From Chryseobacterium binzhouense (GTDB lineage: Bacteria; Bacteroidota; Bacteroidia; Flavobacteriales; Weeksellaceae): DNA of 64,000 nucleotides. The first letter of the stretch is position 1. Each line of letters begins with the position of its first letter. Where the stretch lies: assembly GCF_007474545.1 (NCBI RefSeq), contig NZ_VKOG01000001.1, positions 372,001 through 436,000 of the forward strand. Direction: 5' to 3'. Below are positions 24,209-31,820 of the stretch, one piece after another. Made by a program: the position numbers and the translations under genes. The notes beneath the pieces were generated by a model. The model saw nothing but the letters and a program-made list of their open reading frames with translations, did no database searches and was not told where the DNA came from.

Positions 24209-25720
24209 TTATATTTTCTTCATTATTTCTTCATCCTCCAAAAGATCATCTATAAAATAGAAAATATCATCTCTTTCATATTTATCTGGAAACTGATACC
24301 CATTAATAATAAAAATTGGAGTGAAATTAAGTTGAGCTTCTATGTTTTCTACAGTATTCTGAATAATGTCAGTTAAATCTTCACTCACCTTCGATTTCGT
24401 TTTTTTACTGATTTCTTCTTCATCTCTATTTTCAAACCAAGAGTCAATAGCTTTTAGAAACTCTTGTTGAGATTTGTTTTTATAAATATTTAGGAAACCC
24501 GAGATTAACTGCGTGTATTTTTCTTCAACATTTCCTCCTAAATAATTAAACCTTAATTGTGCAGAAATTTTATCAGGATATTTTGATAGTAAATCTTCTA
24601 ATATTTTATGGGCGTCTTTGCAAAAACCACAATAAGGATTAGAAATAACGGATATATGGAGTTTTGCATTTTTATTTCCTAAGAAAAAGATATTTTCATC
24701 TGAAAACTCAATTTTATCTTTACTTAAAAGCTCGCGTTTAAACAATTCATAATTTCTTTTAAATCTAAGATTTTTTGCATTCAAAACTTTTAGAGTTTCT
24801 TTTTCTTTTATAATTGTGTTTATATATGCAACAGTAAAAAATAAAGTAACAAATAAAACAATTCCGATAAAAATAAAATTGATGGAGAAATTAAAATTTA
24901 AGTAAATCAGACTTATGGTTAAATTAGACAATAAAATGAAAATAATTATTAGGCATACTCTACACAGTGTTTTTTCTAAAAAAAACTGAACATACAATGA
25001 GTATATAATAATAAATACTGAAGTTATTGCCGCAATTTTTAAAATAATCTCTGCCTGAGGAAAAAGAGTTCCTACGATAGTAATTCCTAAAAAGTAAATT
25101 AGGCTAAAGTCAGATAATTTTAGTCCTAATATATCTATTTTATCTGAAGAAAATACCCTTTTACAGGAACTTTGTAAATTGTTATTTGAAGTAACTCCAC
25201 AAATGCTATTTACTATTAAAGAGTCATGACCAAATTTTTGACTAAATAATTCTAAAGAAATAAACAAGCCCAATAATGACAGCATATTGAACAAACTTTT
25301 ATACCAATCAAGCTGAAATATAGAATACATTATTAGAAAGAAAATAACGAAGTAAATAGAATACTTAAAATTAAAATCTGATTTTGTGGTATTCTGCTTT
25401 ATATTTTTTTCTAATATAAAAACAAGATTATTGGTTTTTTCGTGCAACTCTTCTTTAGTAAGACTTTCTATTTTATCAGAATATATTATAAACTCATTAT
25501 TTTTTTTCTGAACAAACGAAAAGGAATTATCAAGAAATGTAATAAATTCGTCAGGAAGTTCATCCCAATATTCTTTGTCCAACTCATAAGCATCATTTTT
25601 TATTCCCATAAACCTTAAAGTATCACTAAAAGCTAAAGCTGATGGATAACTAGGATGTGATTGAAATTGAAAGAGATACTCTTCTTTTGAAATTTTTATT
25701 TTATTACAAAAAGCTATCAT
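24209..25720 (-). CDS. VKOR-thioredoxin disulfide-forming protein with a degenerate C39-like N-terminus
   Basis: 503 residues in three parts. Residues 1-110 resemble a C39 domain without its catalytic residues (HPSYPSALAFSDTLRFMGI, then FSFVQKKNNEFIIYS). Residues about 118-310 are a vitamin K epoxide reductase-like membrane domain with the loop pair Cys174/Cys186 and the CRVC pair Cys253/Cys256. Residues about 345-503 are a DsbA/DsbG-like thioredoxin domain with CGFC (364-367) and the cis-Pro in FTPIFIING. VKOR homologues pass electrons from thiols to quinones, making disulfides. It starts three bases after the TlpA-like gene and stops five before the exporter, so disulfide formation in the exported peptide is the likely job. 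Confidence 0.88.
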   Translation of the reverse strand: MIAFCNKIKISKEEYLFQFQSHPSYPSALAFSDTLRFMGIKNDAYELDKEYWDELPDEFITFLDNSFSFVQKKNNEFIIYSDKIESLTKEELHEKTNNLVFILEKNIKQNTTKSDFNFKYSIYFVIFFLIMYSIFQLDWYKSLFNMLSLLGLFISLELFSQKFGHDSLIVNSICGVTSNNNLQSSCKRVFSSDKIDILGLKLSDFSLIYFLGITIVGTLFPQAEIILKIAAITSVFIIIYSLYVQFFLEKTLCRVCLIIIFILLSNLTISLIYLNFNFSINFIFIGIVLFVTLFFTVAYINTIIKEKETLKVLNAKNLRFKRNYELFKRELLSKDKIEFSDENIFFLGNKNAKLHISVISNPYCGFCKDAHKILEDLLSKYPDKISAQLRFNYLGGNVEEKYTQLISGFLNIYKNKSQQEFLKAIDSWFENRDEEEISKKTKSKVSEDLTDIIQNTVENIEAQLNFTPIFIINGYQFPDKYERDDIFYFIDDLLEDEEIMKKI

Positions 25721-25723
25721 AAA

Positions 25724-26812
25724 TTACTTTTTTAGCAACTCTATTAGTTCTTTTTCGTTTGATAAACCGGTAGTTTTTGAAAGTATTTTGTTGTTGCTGT
25801 CTATTAGGACAGTATATGGTATTGCTTGGTCAAGTTTATAATTTATTTGTAGGGCTTCATAGTCTGTGATATTTTTTTTGTTTACAATAAGCTGTTTCCA
25901 TGTCATATTTTCAAGAGCTAAAGCCTCTTTCCACGACTTTTTATCTTCGTCTAAAGAAATTGAAATGAACTCTACCTTATCTTTATATTGAGAATGGATT
26001 TTCTTTAAAATAGGAATTTCCTGTCTACATGGACCACACCAACTTGCCCAGAAAACAATCAGATGCTTTTTGTATTTTTTATTTATTATTTCAGTTTTTT
26101 TCCCTGTGTTATCTTCAAGTAATGGAAGGACGACAGTTTTTTCATTAAATCTTTTATCGTTATATGCTTTCAGGTTTTTATATGTTTCGCTTTTACGAAT
26201 ATCACCTTTAAAAGAGTCTAAAAGAGAGACTAACTGTTTTGCTGAGAAACTATTTTTAGTTTCGTTAATTTTATATAATAAGTGATATGAATAAGGATAA
26301 ATTTTTATTTTTTCTTTTATAATCTCAACTTTTCCATTACTAATTTGATCAAATATGTCATTATCAATATTGTAAAAAGCAAGTGTTTGCTTTCCAGCAA
26401 CAATTTTTTGTGTCGTTACAAATTTAAAATTATCAGGTAGTTTTAAATCTTTAAGTTCAAAATCAATTATTTTTCCAGTAATTTTAATAATTGAATCGGA
26501 TAAAAAATTAGGAGAGTTCCAGCCAGCCCCTAAATATTTAGATTCAGTAGGAAAATTAAATGCTCTTGTGACTTTTTTTTTATCAACATGATCTAGACCT
26601 AAATAAACAGGTTCACTATCATTCCATATATAATTAAAATTAAACTTGCCATTTTTTACAATTGTGCTATCAATTCGGTTATTTACATTGTCCTTATATA
26701 AGTACATTTTTCCATCAGGCAAATTATTAATATCTCCTGAAATTAAGGTATGCTTGGTTTCTGTACACGATAAAGTACAAAGAATCAAAAAATAAGAATA
26801 ATATTTTTTCAT
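25724..26812 (-). CDS. TlpA-like thioredoxin lipoprotein with a DUF4369-like N-terminus
   Basis: 362 residues. MKKYYSYFLILCTLSCTETK is a lipoprotein signal (Cys16). Residues about 22-110 resemble the DUF4369 beta-domain that precedes thioredoxins in Bacteroidota (LISGDINNLPDGKMYLYKDN). The C-terminal thioredoxin/AhpC-like domain has the active site FWASWCGPCRQE (Cys259, Cys262) and the cis-Pro in AIPYTVLID. It would reduce or isomerise disulfides in the periplasm. Its ATG lies nine bases after a hairpin that separates it from the precursor peptide gene, in the same operon. Confidence 0.9.
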   Translation of the reverse strand: MKKYYSYFLILCTLSCTETKHTLISGDINNLPDGKMYLYKDNVNNRIDSTIVKNGKFNFNYIWNDSEPVYLGLDHVDKKKVTRAFNFPTESKYLGAGWNSPNFLSDSIIKITGKIIDFELKDLKLPDNFKFVTTQKIVAGKQTLAFYNIDNDIFDQISNGKVEIIKEKIKIYPYSYHLLYKINETKNSFSAKQLVSLLDSFKGDIRKSETYKNLKAYNDKRFNEKTVVLPLLEDNTGKKTEIINKKYKKHLIVFWASWCGPCRQEIPILKKIHSQYKDKVEFISISLDEDKKSWKEALALENMTWKQLIVNKKNITDYEALQINYKLDQAIPYTVLIDSNNKILSKTTGLSNEKELIELLKK

Positions 26813-26820
26813 AAAGTTTT

Positions 26821-26842
26821 AAGGAGGCTAAAAAACCTCCTT
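26821..26842 (-). promoter_or_regulatory. Intercistronic hairpin between the precursor peptide and the thioredoxin gene
   Basis: AAGGAGG / CCTCCTT with an 8-base T-rich loop; on the minus strand no T-run follows it. It sits nine bases upstream of the downstream ATG, so it could lower expression of the enzymes relative to the peptide, or protect the peptide mRNA 3' end. Confidence 0.5.
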
Positions 26843-26858
26843 ATTTTGATTTAGTACA

Positions 26859-27095
26859 TTAACAACGAGATCTTCCACCATTTGATGTTACATTTACTTG
26901 CCCTAAACCTGTTTCACAATAACTTGTAAAAGTAGGAATGGTAAGTTCGCCAACATGTATTAATTCCATCTTTTTTTCACAAGTCCCAGTTCTGGTTACC
27001 CATTGTCCATTTGATCCTTGAATTGATAATGTACAAGCTTGTCCACCCAGTATATTACCTAAATCATTTCTTGAAAGTTTTTTAAGATTTTTCAT
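26859..27095 (-). CDS. Double-glycine precursor peptide with four cysteines (bacteriocin-like)
   Basis: 78 residues. The leader MKNLKKLSRNDLGNILGG ends in Gly-Gly at 17-18, the recognition and cut site of C39 exporters. The 60-residue core has Cys21, Cys39, Cys60 and Cys78 with gaps of 18, 21 and 18 residues, and the last Cys is the C-terminal residue. The core contains Trp32 and several Gly/Ser/Thr. The even spacing suggests two disulfides. It is first in the operon with a thioredoxin, a VKOR-thioredoxin protein and the C39 exporter, all suited to its oxidation and export. The activity (toxin, signal) is unknown. Confidence 0.85.
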   Translation of the reverse strand: MKNLKKLSRNDLGNILGGQACTLSIQGSNGQWVTRTGTCEKKMELIHVGELTIPTFTSYCETGLGQVNVTSNGGRSRC

Positions 27096-27266
27096 TTTAA
27101 AAAAATTTTATTTAATAATAATTTTTGCCGTACAAACCCCGACATGGGTTTTTTGCTGATCAGCGTTTTCATTTATAATTTTGCTGTGCGCACAAACAAA
27201 ATATAAACATTTGTGTTTTGTTGAAGCAAAGATGCGGTAGTGCTGGGAAATAGACAAACAAGAGAT

Positions 27267-27302
27267 GTCGAAATTGGTAAGTTTTGGGGTCGAAATTGAT
27301 AA
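27267..27302 (+). promoter_or_regulatory. Direct-repeat operator candidate GTCGAAATTGRTAA (x2)
   Basis: Two 14-base copies differing at one base, start to start 22 bases (about two helix turns), upstream of the AraC-type regulator. A related palindrome GAAATT-GGTA-AATTTC (29201-29216) lies upstream of the second precursor peptide. The layout suits a dimeric AraC-type regulator. Confidence 0.5.
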
Positions 27303-27390
27303 AAATCGAAAATGTTATTTTTTGTAAATTATATAAAGTCAATTGATTATATGTTAATCTTGAAACCCCTATTAAATTCTAAAAAAATTG

Positions 27391-27398
27391 TAGTTTTG
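27391..27398 (+). promoter_or_regulatory. -7 promoter box abutting the regulator start
   Basis: TAGTTTTG fits TAnnTTTG and ends four bases before the ATG at 27403. Transcription would start at or next to the ATG, giving a leaderless mRNA, unless translation starts at the internal Met codon at 27415. Confidence 0.45.
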
Positions 27399-27402
27399 TA
27401 AG

Positions 27403-29157
27403 ATGAAAATACAAATGCTTCGTTCTTATTTTATAATTTTGGCATTATTAAATTATACATTGATTTCTTCACAAAGTATAAAGGGATTTAAAATCCCAGA
27501 TACTTTAAAAAATAAAAACTATGAAGAATTGGTTAAAGCATATAATGAAGTATTTCAAATTGATAATTCTAAAGCAGAAATATATGCCAATACCATTTTA
27601 AGCAAAGGCAAGAAAGCTAGAAAAAATGACCTTATATATGATGGGTATTACAAAATTGCGCATTCAAAAGGTTTAAAACCAAGGGAAGGTCAGCCTTATG
27701 CAGATTCGCTTTTAATTATTACAAAAGATGTTTACACAAAAGAGTATCCTGCTAAAGCCCATATTATAAAAGGTATATTAGATTACAAAGAATTTAATTA
27801 TAAAAGCGCATTAGATCATTATATAACAGCACAAACTTTATCAAAAGACAGGAATCCCGACCAGTTTTATTACATCAAGAAACTTATTGGTATATTAAAA
27901 ACAGCAACCGACGAAAATGAAGATGCACTACAACTTTTTATTGAGTATTATAAATACCAAAGGCAAAAACTGAACTCTAACACAAAAGATGTAAAAAGCT
28001 ATATTGGTTCTGTTTTTTCAGTATCAAACGCTTACAATAAAACAAAAAATTATTCTCAAAGTAAAGTCTTTAACAAAATTGGAATTTCGGAGTGTAAGAA
28101 GTATAATGATTATTCTCATTTTGTTTATTTTTTGATGTCTGAAGGTATTGCTGACTATCATTTAAGGAGTTACGACAATGCCGTCAGGAATCTTTTAACG
28201 GTAGAAGAAAAGCTAAAGAAAAATGAAGATCAGCCCAATCTGGCAATTGTCTATTATTTTTTAGGTAAAATTAATCATGAAAAAAAGAATCAATTAAAAT
28301 CAATTAGTTATTTTAAAAAGTCAGATTCACTTTCTTTTATTTCTAACGAATTTCTTCCGGTAACAAGAGATGGTTACGAAATTCTGATAGACTATTACAA
28401 ATCCATTGGGGATAAAGAAAATCAACTTACTTACATCAATAAGTTATTTCATGCAGATAGCATTATAAATAATAGTAAGCAATATCTCTCAAAGGATATT
28501 TATAAAAAATACGATACACCCATACTGTTACAAGAAAAAGAACAGTTAATCTCTGATTTAAATAATAAAAATTCTATTCTGTATTGTTCTTTGGGATTAG
28601 GCAGCACTGTTATTTTAATACTGTTCTTTTTATTTATTAAGAATATAAGGAAAGTAAAAGAATATAAAAAACAGGCAAAAATTTTACTAACCCACCGGAT
28701 AAATGAGTCTGAACCTAAATTTCCAAATCCTATCTCTACTACAAATGAAAAAATTGAGGATAATACTGTAAATATTGAGAAACCTAAATATACGGTACCC
28801 AATAATATCTTAAAAGAAATAAATCTAAAGTTAGAACACTTTGAGACTAGTAAAGGTTTCCTTCAAAAAAACATTACAATTGATGCATTAGCAAAAGATT
28901 TGGGAACTAATCGTGATTATCTTTCCAAATCTATTAATGAACTTAAAGAGAAGAACTTTTCAAAATATTTGAATGAATTGCGTATCAACTATATAATAAA
29001 AGAATTACAAGATAACAAAAAACTTAGAAAATTTACAATTTCAGCTATTGCAGACCAAGCAGGTTTCAATAATTCAGAATCATTTTCTAATGCTTTTAAA
29101 AAAATTACAGGGACATTGCCTTCGTATTATATAAAAGTATTACAAGAAAGAAATTAG
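27403..29157 (+). CDS. TPR membrane-bound AraC-type transcriptional regulator
   Basis: 584 residues. A signal-like N-terminus (MLRSYFIILALLNYTLISSQ after four extra residues) leads to TPR-like helical repeats (about 35-380) outside the membrane. One membrane segment follows (about 394-414). A basic linker is followed by an AraC-type double helix-turn-helix (about 465-584) with ITIDALAKDLGTNRDYLSKS and FTISAIADQAGFNNSESFSN, then FKKITGTLPSYYIK. This layout joins outside sensing to DNA binding in one chain and is common next to Bacteroidota peptide clusters. Divergent from the four-Cys peptide and directly upstream of the Cys-free peptide, it probably controls both arms. Confidence 0.9.
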   Translation: MKIQMLRSYFIILALLNYTLISSQSIKGFKIPDTLKNKNYEELVKAYNEVFQIDNSKAEIYANTILSKGKKARKNDLIYDGYYKIAHSKGLKPREGQPYADSLLIITKDVYTKEYPAKAHIIKGILDYKEFNYKSALDHYITAQTLSKDRNPDQFYYIKKLIGILKTATDENEDALQLFIEYYKYQRQKLNSNTKDVKSYIGSVFSVSNAYNKTKNYSQSKVFNKIGISECKKYNDYSHFVYFLMSEGIADYHLRSYDNAVRNLLTVEEKLKKNEDQPNLAIVYYFLGKINHEKKNQLKSISYFKKSDSLSFISNEFLPVTRDGYEILIDYYKSIGDKENQLTYINKLFHADSIINNSKQYLSKDIYKKYDTPILLQEKEQLISDLNNKNSILYCSLGLGSTVILILFFLFIKNIRKVKEYKKQAKILLTHRINESEPKFPNPISTTNEKIEDNTVNIEKPKYTVPNNILKEINLKLEHFETSKGFLQKNITIDALAKDLGTNRDYLSKSINELKEKNFSKYLNELRINYIIKELQDNKKLRKFTISAIADQAGFNNSESFSNAFKKITGTLPSYYIKVLQERN

Positions 29158-29200
29158 GATAATATTCTGAAAATATGATATTTGTAAAAATGATGAATAA

Positions 29201-29216
29201 GAAATTGGTAAATTTC
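29201..29216. promoter_or_regulatory. Palindrome GAAATT-GGTA-AATTTC upstream of the second precursor
   Basis: A perfect 6-4-6 inverted repeat containing the GAAATTGGTAA word of the operator at 27267. A possible promoter (TTG at 29230-29232, 20 bases, then TTATTTTG, one base off TAnnTTTG, ending at 29259) begins 13 bases downstream, so a bound regulator could contact RNA polymerase. Confidence 0.45.
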
Positions 29217-29288
29217 GAGATTAATTTCTTTGATAACCCTTTTAAAGGAACTTATTTTGTACCGTTTATTAAGATTTAATTTATTGCA

Positions 29289-29486
29289 ATGAGAAAGGTA
29301 AAAAACAATCAAAAAAAGCTTTCATTAAATAAGCTAAAAATGGTTAAAATTCAAAATGGATTAAACACTATTATGGGAGGTAGTGCTGTTGCAGGAGGTA
29401 TTGGAGGAGATAATCAGACTGTTTTGGACAATACCGACAACCCGGGAGGCGTCAACGGACCTCTTCAACCTAGAACAAATAGGTAA
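29289..29486 (+). CDS. Cysteine-free double-glycine precursor peptide of the LanB cluster
   Basis: 65 residues. The leader (1-31) has KKLSLNKLKMVKIQN and ends in IMGG, which resembles leaders of Bacteroidota class I lanthipeptide-like precursors. The 34-residue core is Gly/Asn/Pro/Asp-rich (GGIGGDNQTVLDNTDNPGG) and contains Ser32, Thr44, Thr49 and Thr63 but no cysteine, so lanthionine rings cannot form within it. It is followed by a hairpin, then an exported hydrolase and a split lantibiotic dehydratase. Dehydrated or otherwise tailored Ser/Thr residues are the expected modification. The mature product is unknown. Confidence 0.8.
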   Translation: MRKVKNNQKKLSLNKLKMVKIQNGLNTIMGGSAVAGGIGGDNQTVLDNTDNPGGVNGPLQPRTNR

Positions 29487-29493
29487 AACAAGA

Positions 29494-29520
29494 TGAGGCT
29501 GTTAAAAGTTTACAGCCTCA
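29494..29520 (+). terminator. Hairpin after the Cys-free precursor (attenuator or weak terminator)
   Basis: Perfect 9-bp stem TGAGGCTGT / ACAGCCTCA with a 9-base loop, followed by ATTTTAAAT. It lies between the peptide and its maturation genes, and would allow more peptide than enzyme to be made. Confidence 0.6.
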
Positions 29521-29585
29521 ATTTTAAATCTAAGTTATGAGCATTTTATAATACTCTTTCGCTAGTAAATTTCGCTACAGATATA

Positions 29586-31820
29586 ATGAAAAACATTCTA
29601 ATTATTTGTTTTCTTACTTTTTTCAATTTTATTTTTTGTCAAAAAATAAATGTAAAAGGAGTTACGACCTCGAATCCAGAAAATCTTGTAAAATATTTAG
29701 CAACTCAACTTAAAGATAAATATTCAGAAAAAGAGCCATCAACTTTTTATGAGAATGCTTTCAGGATTAATATGATTAATGAAGATTATGATTTATCACT
29801 TTCTCAATTGGAATCAATTCGAGATATTTATCGGTCTGACTATCCCATTGAAGCGTCTGCAATGGGAACGCAGTTTGAAATTTACATGAATACTATAAAA
29901 AGAGCAAAAAACACTGATGAGTTAAAAAAAATATATGAGGAGGAGTTTGTAAAAAAATATAAAAAACTACCCGTGAAGTCACAAATTATCCTCCCTGAAT
30001 ATTTTGATTTTGATCTCGCAGATATTGAAAAATACATTAGTGAAACCATTCAAACTAAAATAAAAAATGACAGTATTGAAATAACTGATGCAGTACAGCT
30101 TTGCAGAGAATACAACTCGCTTAATGTTGCCAGAAAAACCTTCCATTTTGCAAAGCCATTATTAAAACAACTGGATCAAGAAAATTACACAGTATATGAT
30201 AGTGTGAAAATTGTTACTAAAGATAATGTTGATCTTACACTAAGTATCGTAGTAAATAATAAAACGTCCAAACCCTTAAATACTATTTTAATAAATACAA
30301 TTTATTCAAGTGCAGCAAATATTAATGAAGCTAAAGAATACGCTTCAGAAGGTTATGCTTGTGTTATCTTAAATACACGTGGTAAATATTTGAGTAGTAA
30401 CAAAATAGAGCCATTTGAGAATGAGACAGAAGATATCAACAAAGTCATAGACTGGATTGTGAAGCAGCCATGGAGTAACGGAAAAATAGGGATGATGGGC
30501 GGAAGCTATTTAGGGTTTAGTCAATGGGCAGCAACAAAAAACCTACATCCTGCATTAAAAACAATAATACCGCAAGCTCCTGTAGGAATTGGAACAATGG
30601 ATTTTCCTATGAATAATAATATTTTTTCATCTTATGCGCTAAGATGGCTAAACTATGTCACTAACAACAAAATGATTAGCTACAAGGATTTTGAAGAGAA
30701 AAAATGGAATCCAATTTATAAAAAATGGTATGAAACAGGTAAATCTTTCAAAAAATTAGATTCATTAAGTGGAAAAACGGATGTTATTTTTCAAAGATGG
30801 CTTACACATCCCGCATACGATAATTACTGGAAAAGTATGGTGCCTTATAAAAAGGAATTTTCTAAAATAAACATCCCTGTTCTGACAATGACAGGATATT
30901 ACGATTCAGATCAGTTAGGAGCATTATATTATCTAAAGCAGCATTATAAATATAATAAAAAAGCTGAGCATTATTTAATCATTGGTCCATACGATCATTC
31001 GGGTGCTCAGGGGAATATCAAGAAAAAACTAAGAGGTTACACAATAGATAAAGTCGCTGATATAGATTTGAATAAAATTTGTATTGATTGGTTCGATTAT
31101 ATTTTAAAAGATAAAGAAAAGCCGACATTTATAAAAGATAGAATCAATTATCAGGTGATGGGTTCAAATCAGTGGAAAAGTACAAATTCCATTCATAACT
31201 TTGAGGAGAATAAAGTGAAGTTCTATTTAGAAAGTGAAAAAAAGAACTTATCTGCCTCAAAAAATAAGACCACAAATTTTTCCTCACTTAAAATAGATTT
31301 TAGAGATAGATCTGATGCAGACGAATTACTTGCATTAAAGTATGATGTAATTGAAAAAACAATTTATGAAAAAAATAATTTAATTTTTTCTACAGATGCT
31401 TTCGATAAAACCTTTGAATTTTCAGGTAATTTTTCAGGAAAACTTAAATTTTCAATTAATAAAAAAGATGTAGACATCTATGTCAATTTATATGAACTTT
31501 TGCCAGATGGTAAATACTTTTTATTGTCAAGCTATTTGGGGAGAGCAAGTTATTCACAAAACCACGAGAAAAGAAATTTACTTGTTCCAAATAAAAAAGA
31601 ATCCCTGCTTATCTCTAACAATGAATTTGTAAGTAAGAAAATCGAAAAAGGAAATAAACTTGTTTTAATAGTTGGTGTTAATAAAAATCCTTTGTGGCAA
31701 GTTAATTATGGAACAGGAAAAGATGTAAGCGAAGAAACAATAGATGATGCTAAAGAGCCTCTTGAAATAAAGTTTTATAACGACAGTTATATTGAAATTC
31801 CTGTTTCAGAAAACAAATAA
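29586..31820 (+). CDS. Exported CocE/NonD (S15-like) alpha/beta hydrolase in the LanB cluster
   Basis: 744 residues. Signal peptide MKNILIICFLTFFNFIFCQK. A helical extension of about 180 residues with no recognised fold precedes the hydrolase domain. The S15/CocE-type domain has the nucleophile Ser307 in GMMGGSYLGFSQWA, the acid in MTGYYDSDQLGALYYL and the His in IIGPYDHSGAQGN, then a C-terminal jelly-roll part. S15 enzymes cut dipeptides ending in Pro from N-termini; CocE-like members cleave esters or amides. Lying between the peptide and LanB, it may act on the peptide or on a target molecule outside the inner membrane. Its stop codon is adjacent to the LanB start. Confidence 0.85.
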   Translation: MKNILIICFLTFFNFIFCQKINVKGVTTSNPENLVKYLATQLKDKYSEKEPSTFYENAFRINMINEDYDLSLSQLESIRDIYRSDYPIEASAMGTQFEIYMNTIKRAKNTDELKKIYEEEFVKKYKKLPVKSQIILPEYFDFDLADIEKYISETIQTKIKNDSIEITDAVQLCREYNSLNVARKTFHFAKPLLKQLDQENYTVYDSVKIVTKDNVDLTLSIVVNNKTSKPLNTILINTIYSSAANINEAKEYASEGYACVILNTRGKYLSSNKIEPFENETEDINKVIDWIVKQPWSNGKIGMMGGSYLGFSQWAATKNLHPALKTIIPQAPVGIGTMDFPMNNNIFSSYALRWLNYVTNNKMISYKDFEEKKWNPIYKKWYETGKSFKKLDSLSGKTDVIFQRWLTHPAYDNYWKSMVPYKKEFSKINIPVLTMTGYYDSDQLGALYYLKQHYKYNKKAEHYLIIGPYDHSGAQGNIKKKLRGYTIDKVADIDLNKICIDWFDYILKDKEKPTFIKDRINYQVMGSNQWKSTNSIHNFEENKVKFYLESEKKNLSASKNKTTNFSSLKIDFRDRSDADELLALKYDVIEKTIYEKNNLIFSTDAFDKTFEFSGNFSGKLKFSINKKDVDIYVNLYELLPDGKYFLLSSYLGRASYSQNHEKRNLLVPNKKESLLISNNEFVSKKIEKGNKLVLIVGVNKNPLWQVNYGTGKDVSEETIDDAKEPLEIKFYNDSYIEIPVSENK

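Larger units (their letters stand above)
27096..27402. other. Divergent control region between the two RiPP arms
   Basis: Non-coding. It holds a 10-base palindrome GCTGATCAGC (27155-27164) and a small AAACCC/GGGTTT hairpin just left of it. Two direct copies of GTCGAAATTGRTAA lie at 27267-27280 and 27289-27302, 22 bases apart, with a weaker third at about 27305. A TAGTTTTG box abuts the start of the regulator gene. Confidence 0.6.

Noticed and set aside
27135-27150. Plus-strand terminator-like AAACCC/GGGTTT hairpin with a T-run
   Set aside because: No plus-strand gene ends there. It lies in the leader of the minus-strand peptide gene and the stem is short, so it is only mentioned within the control region.
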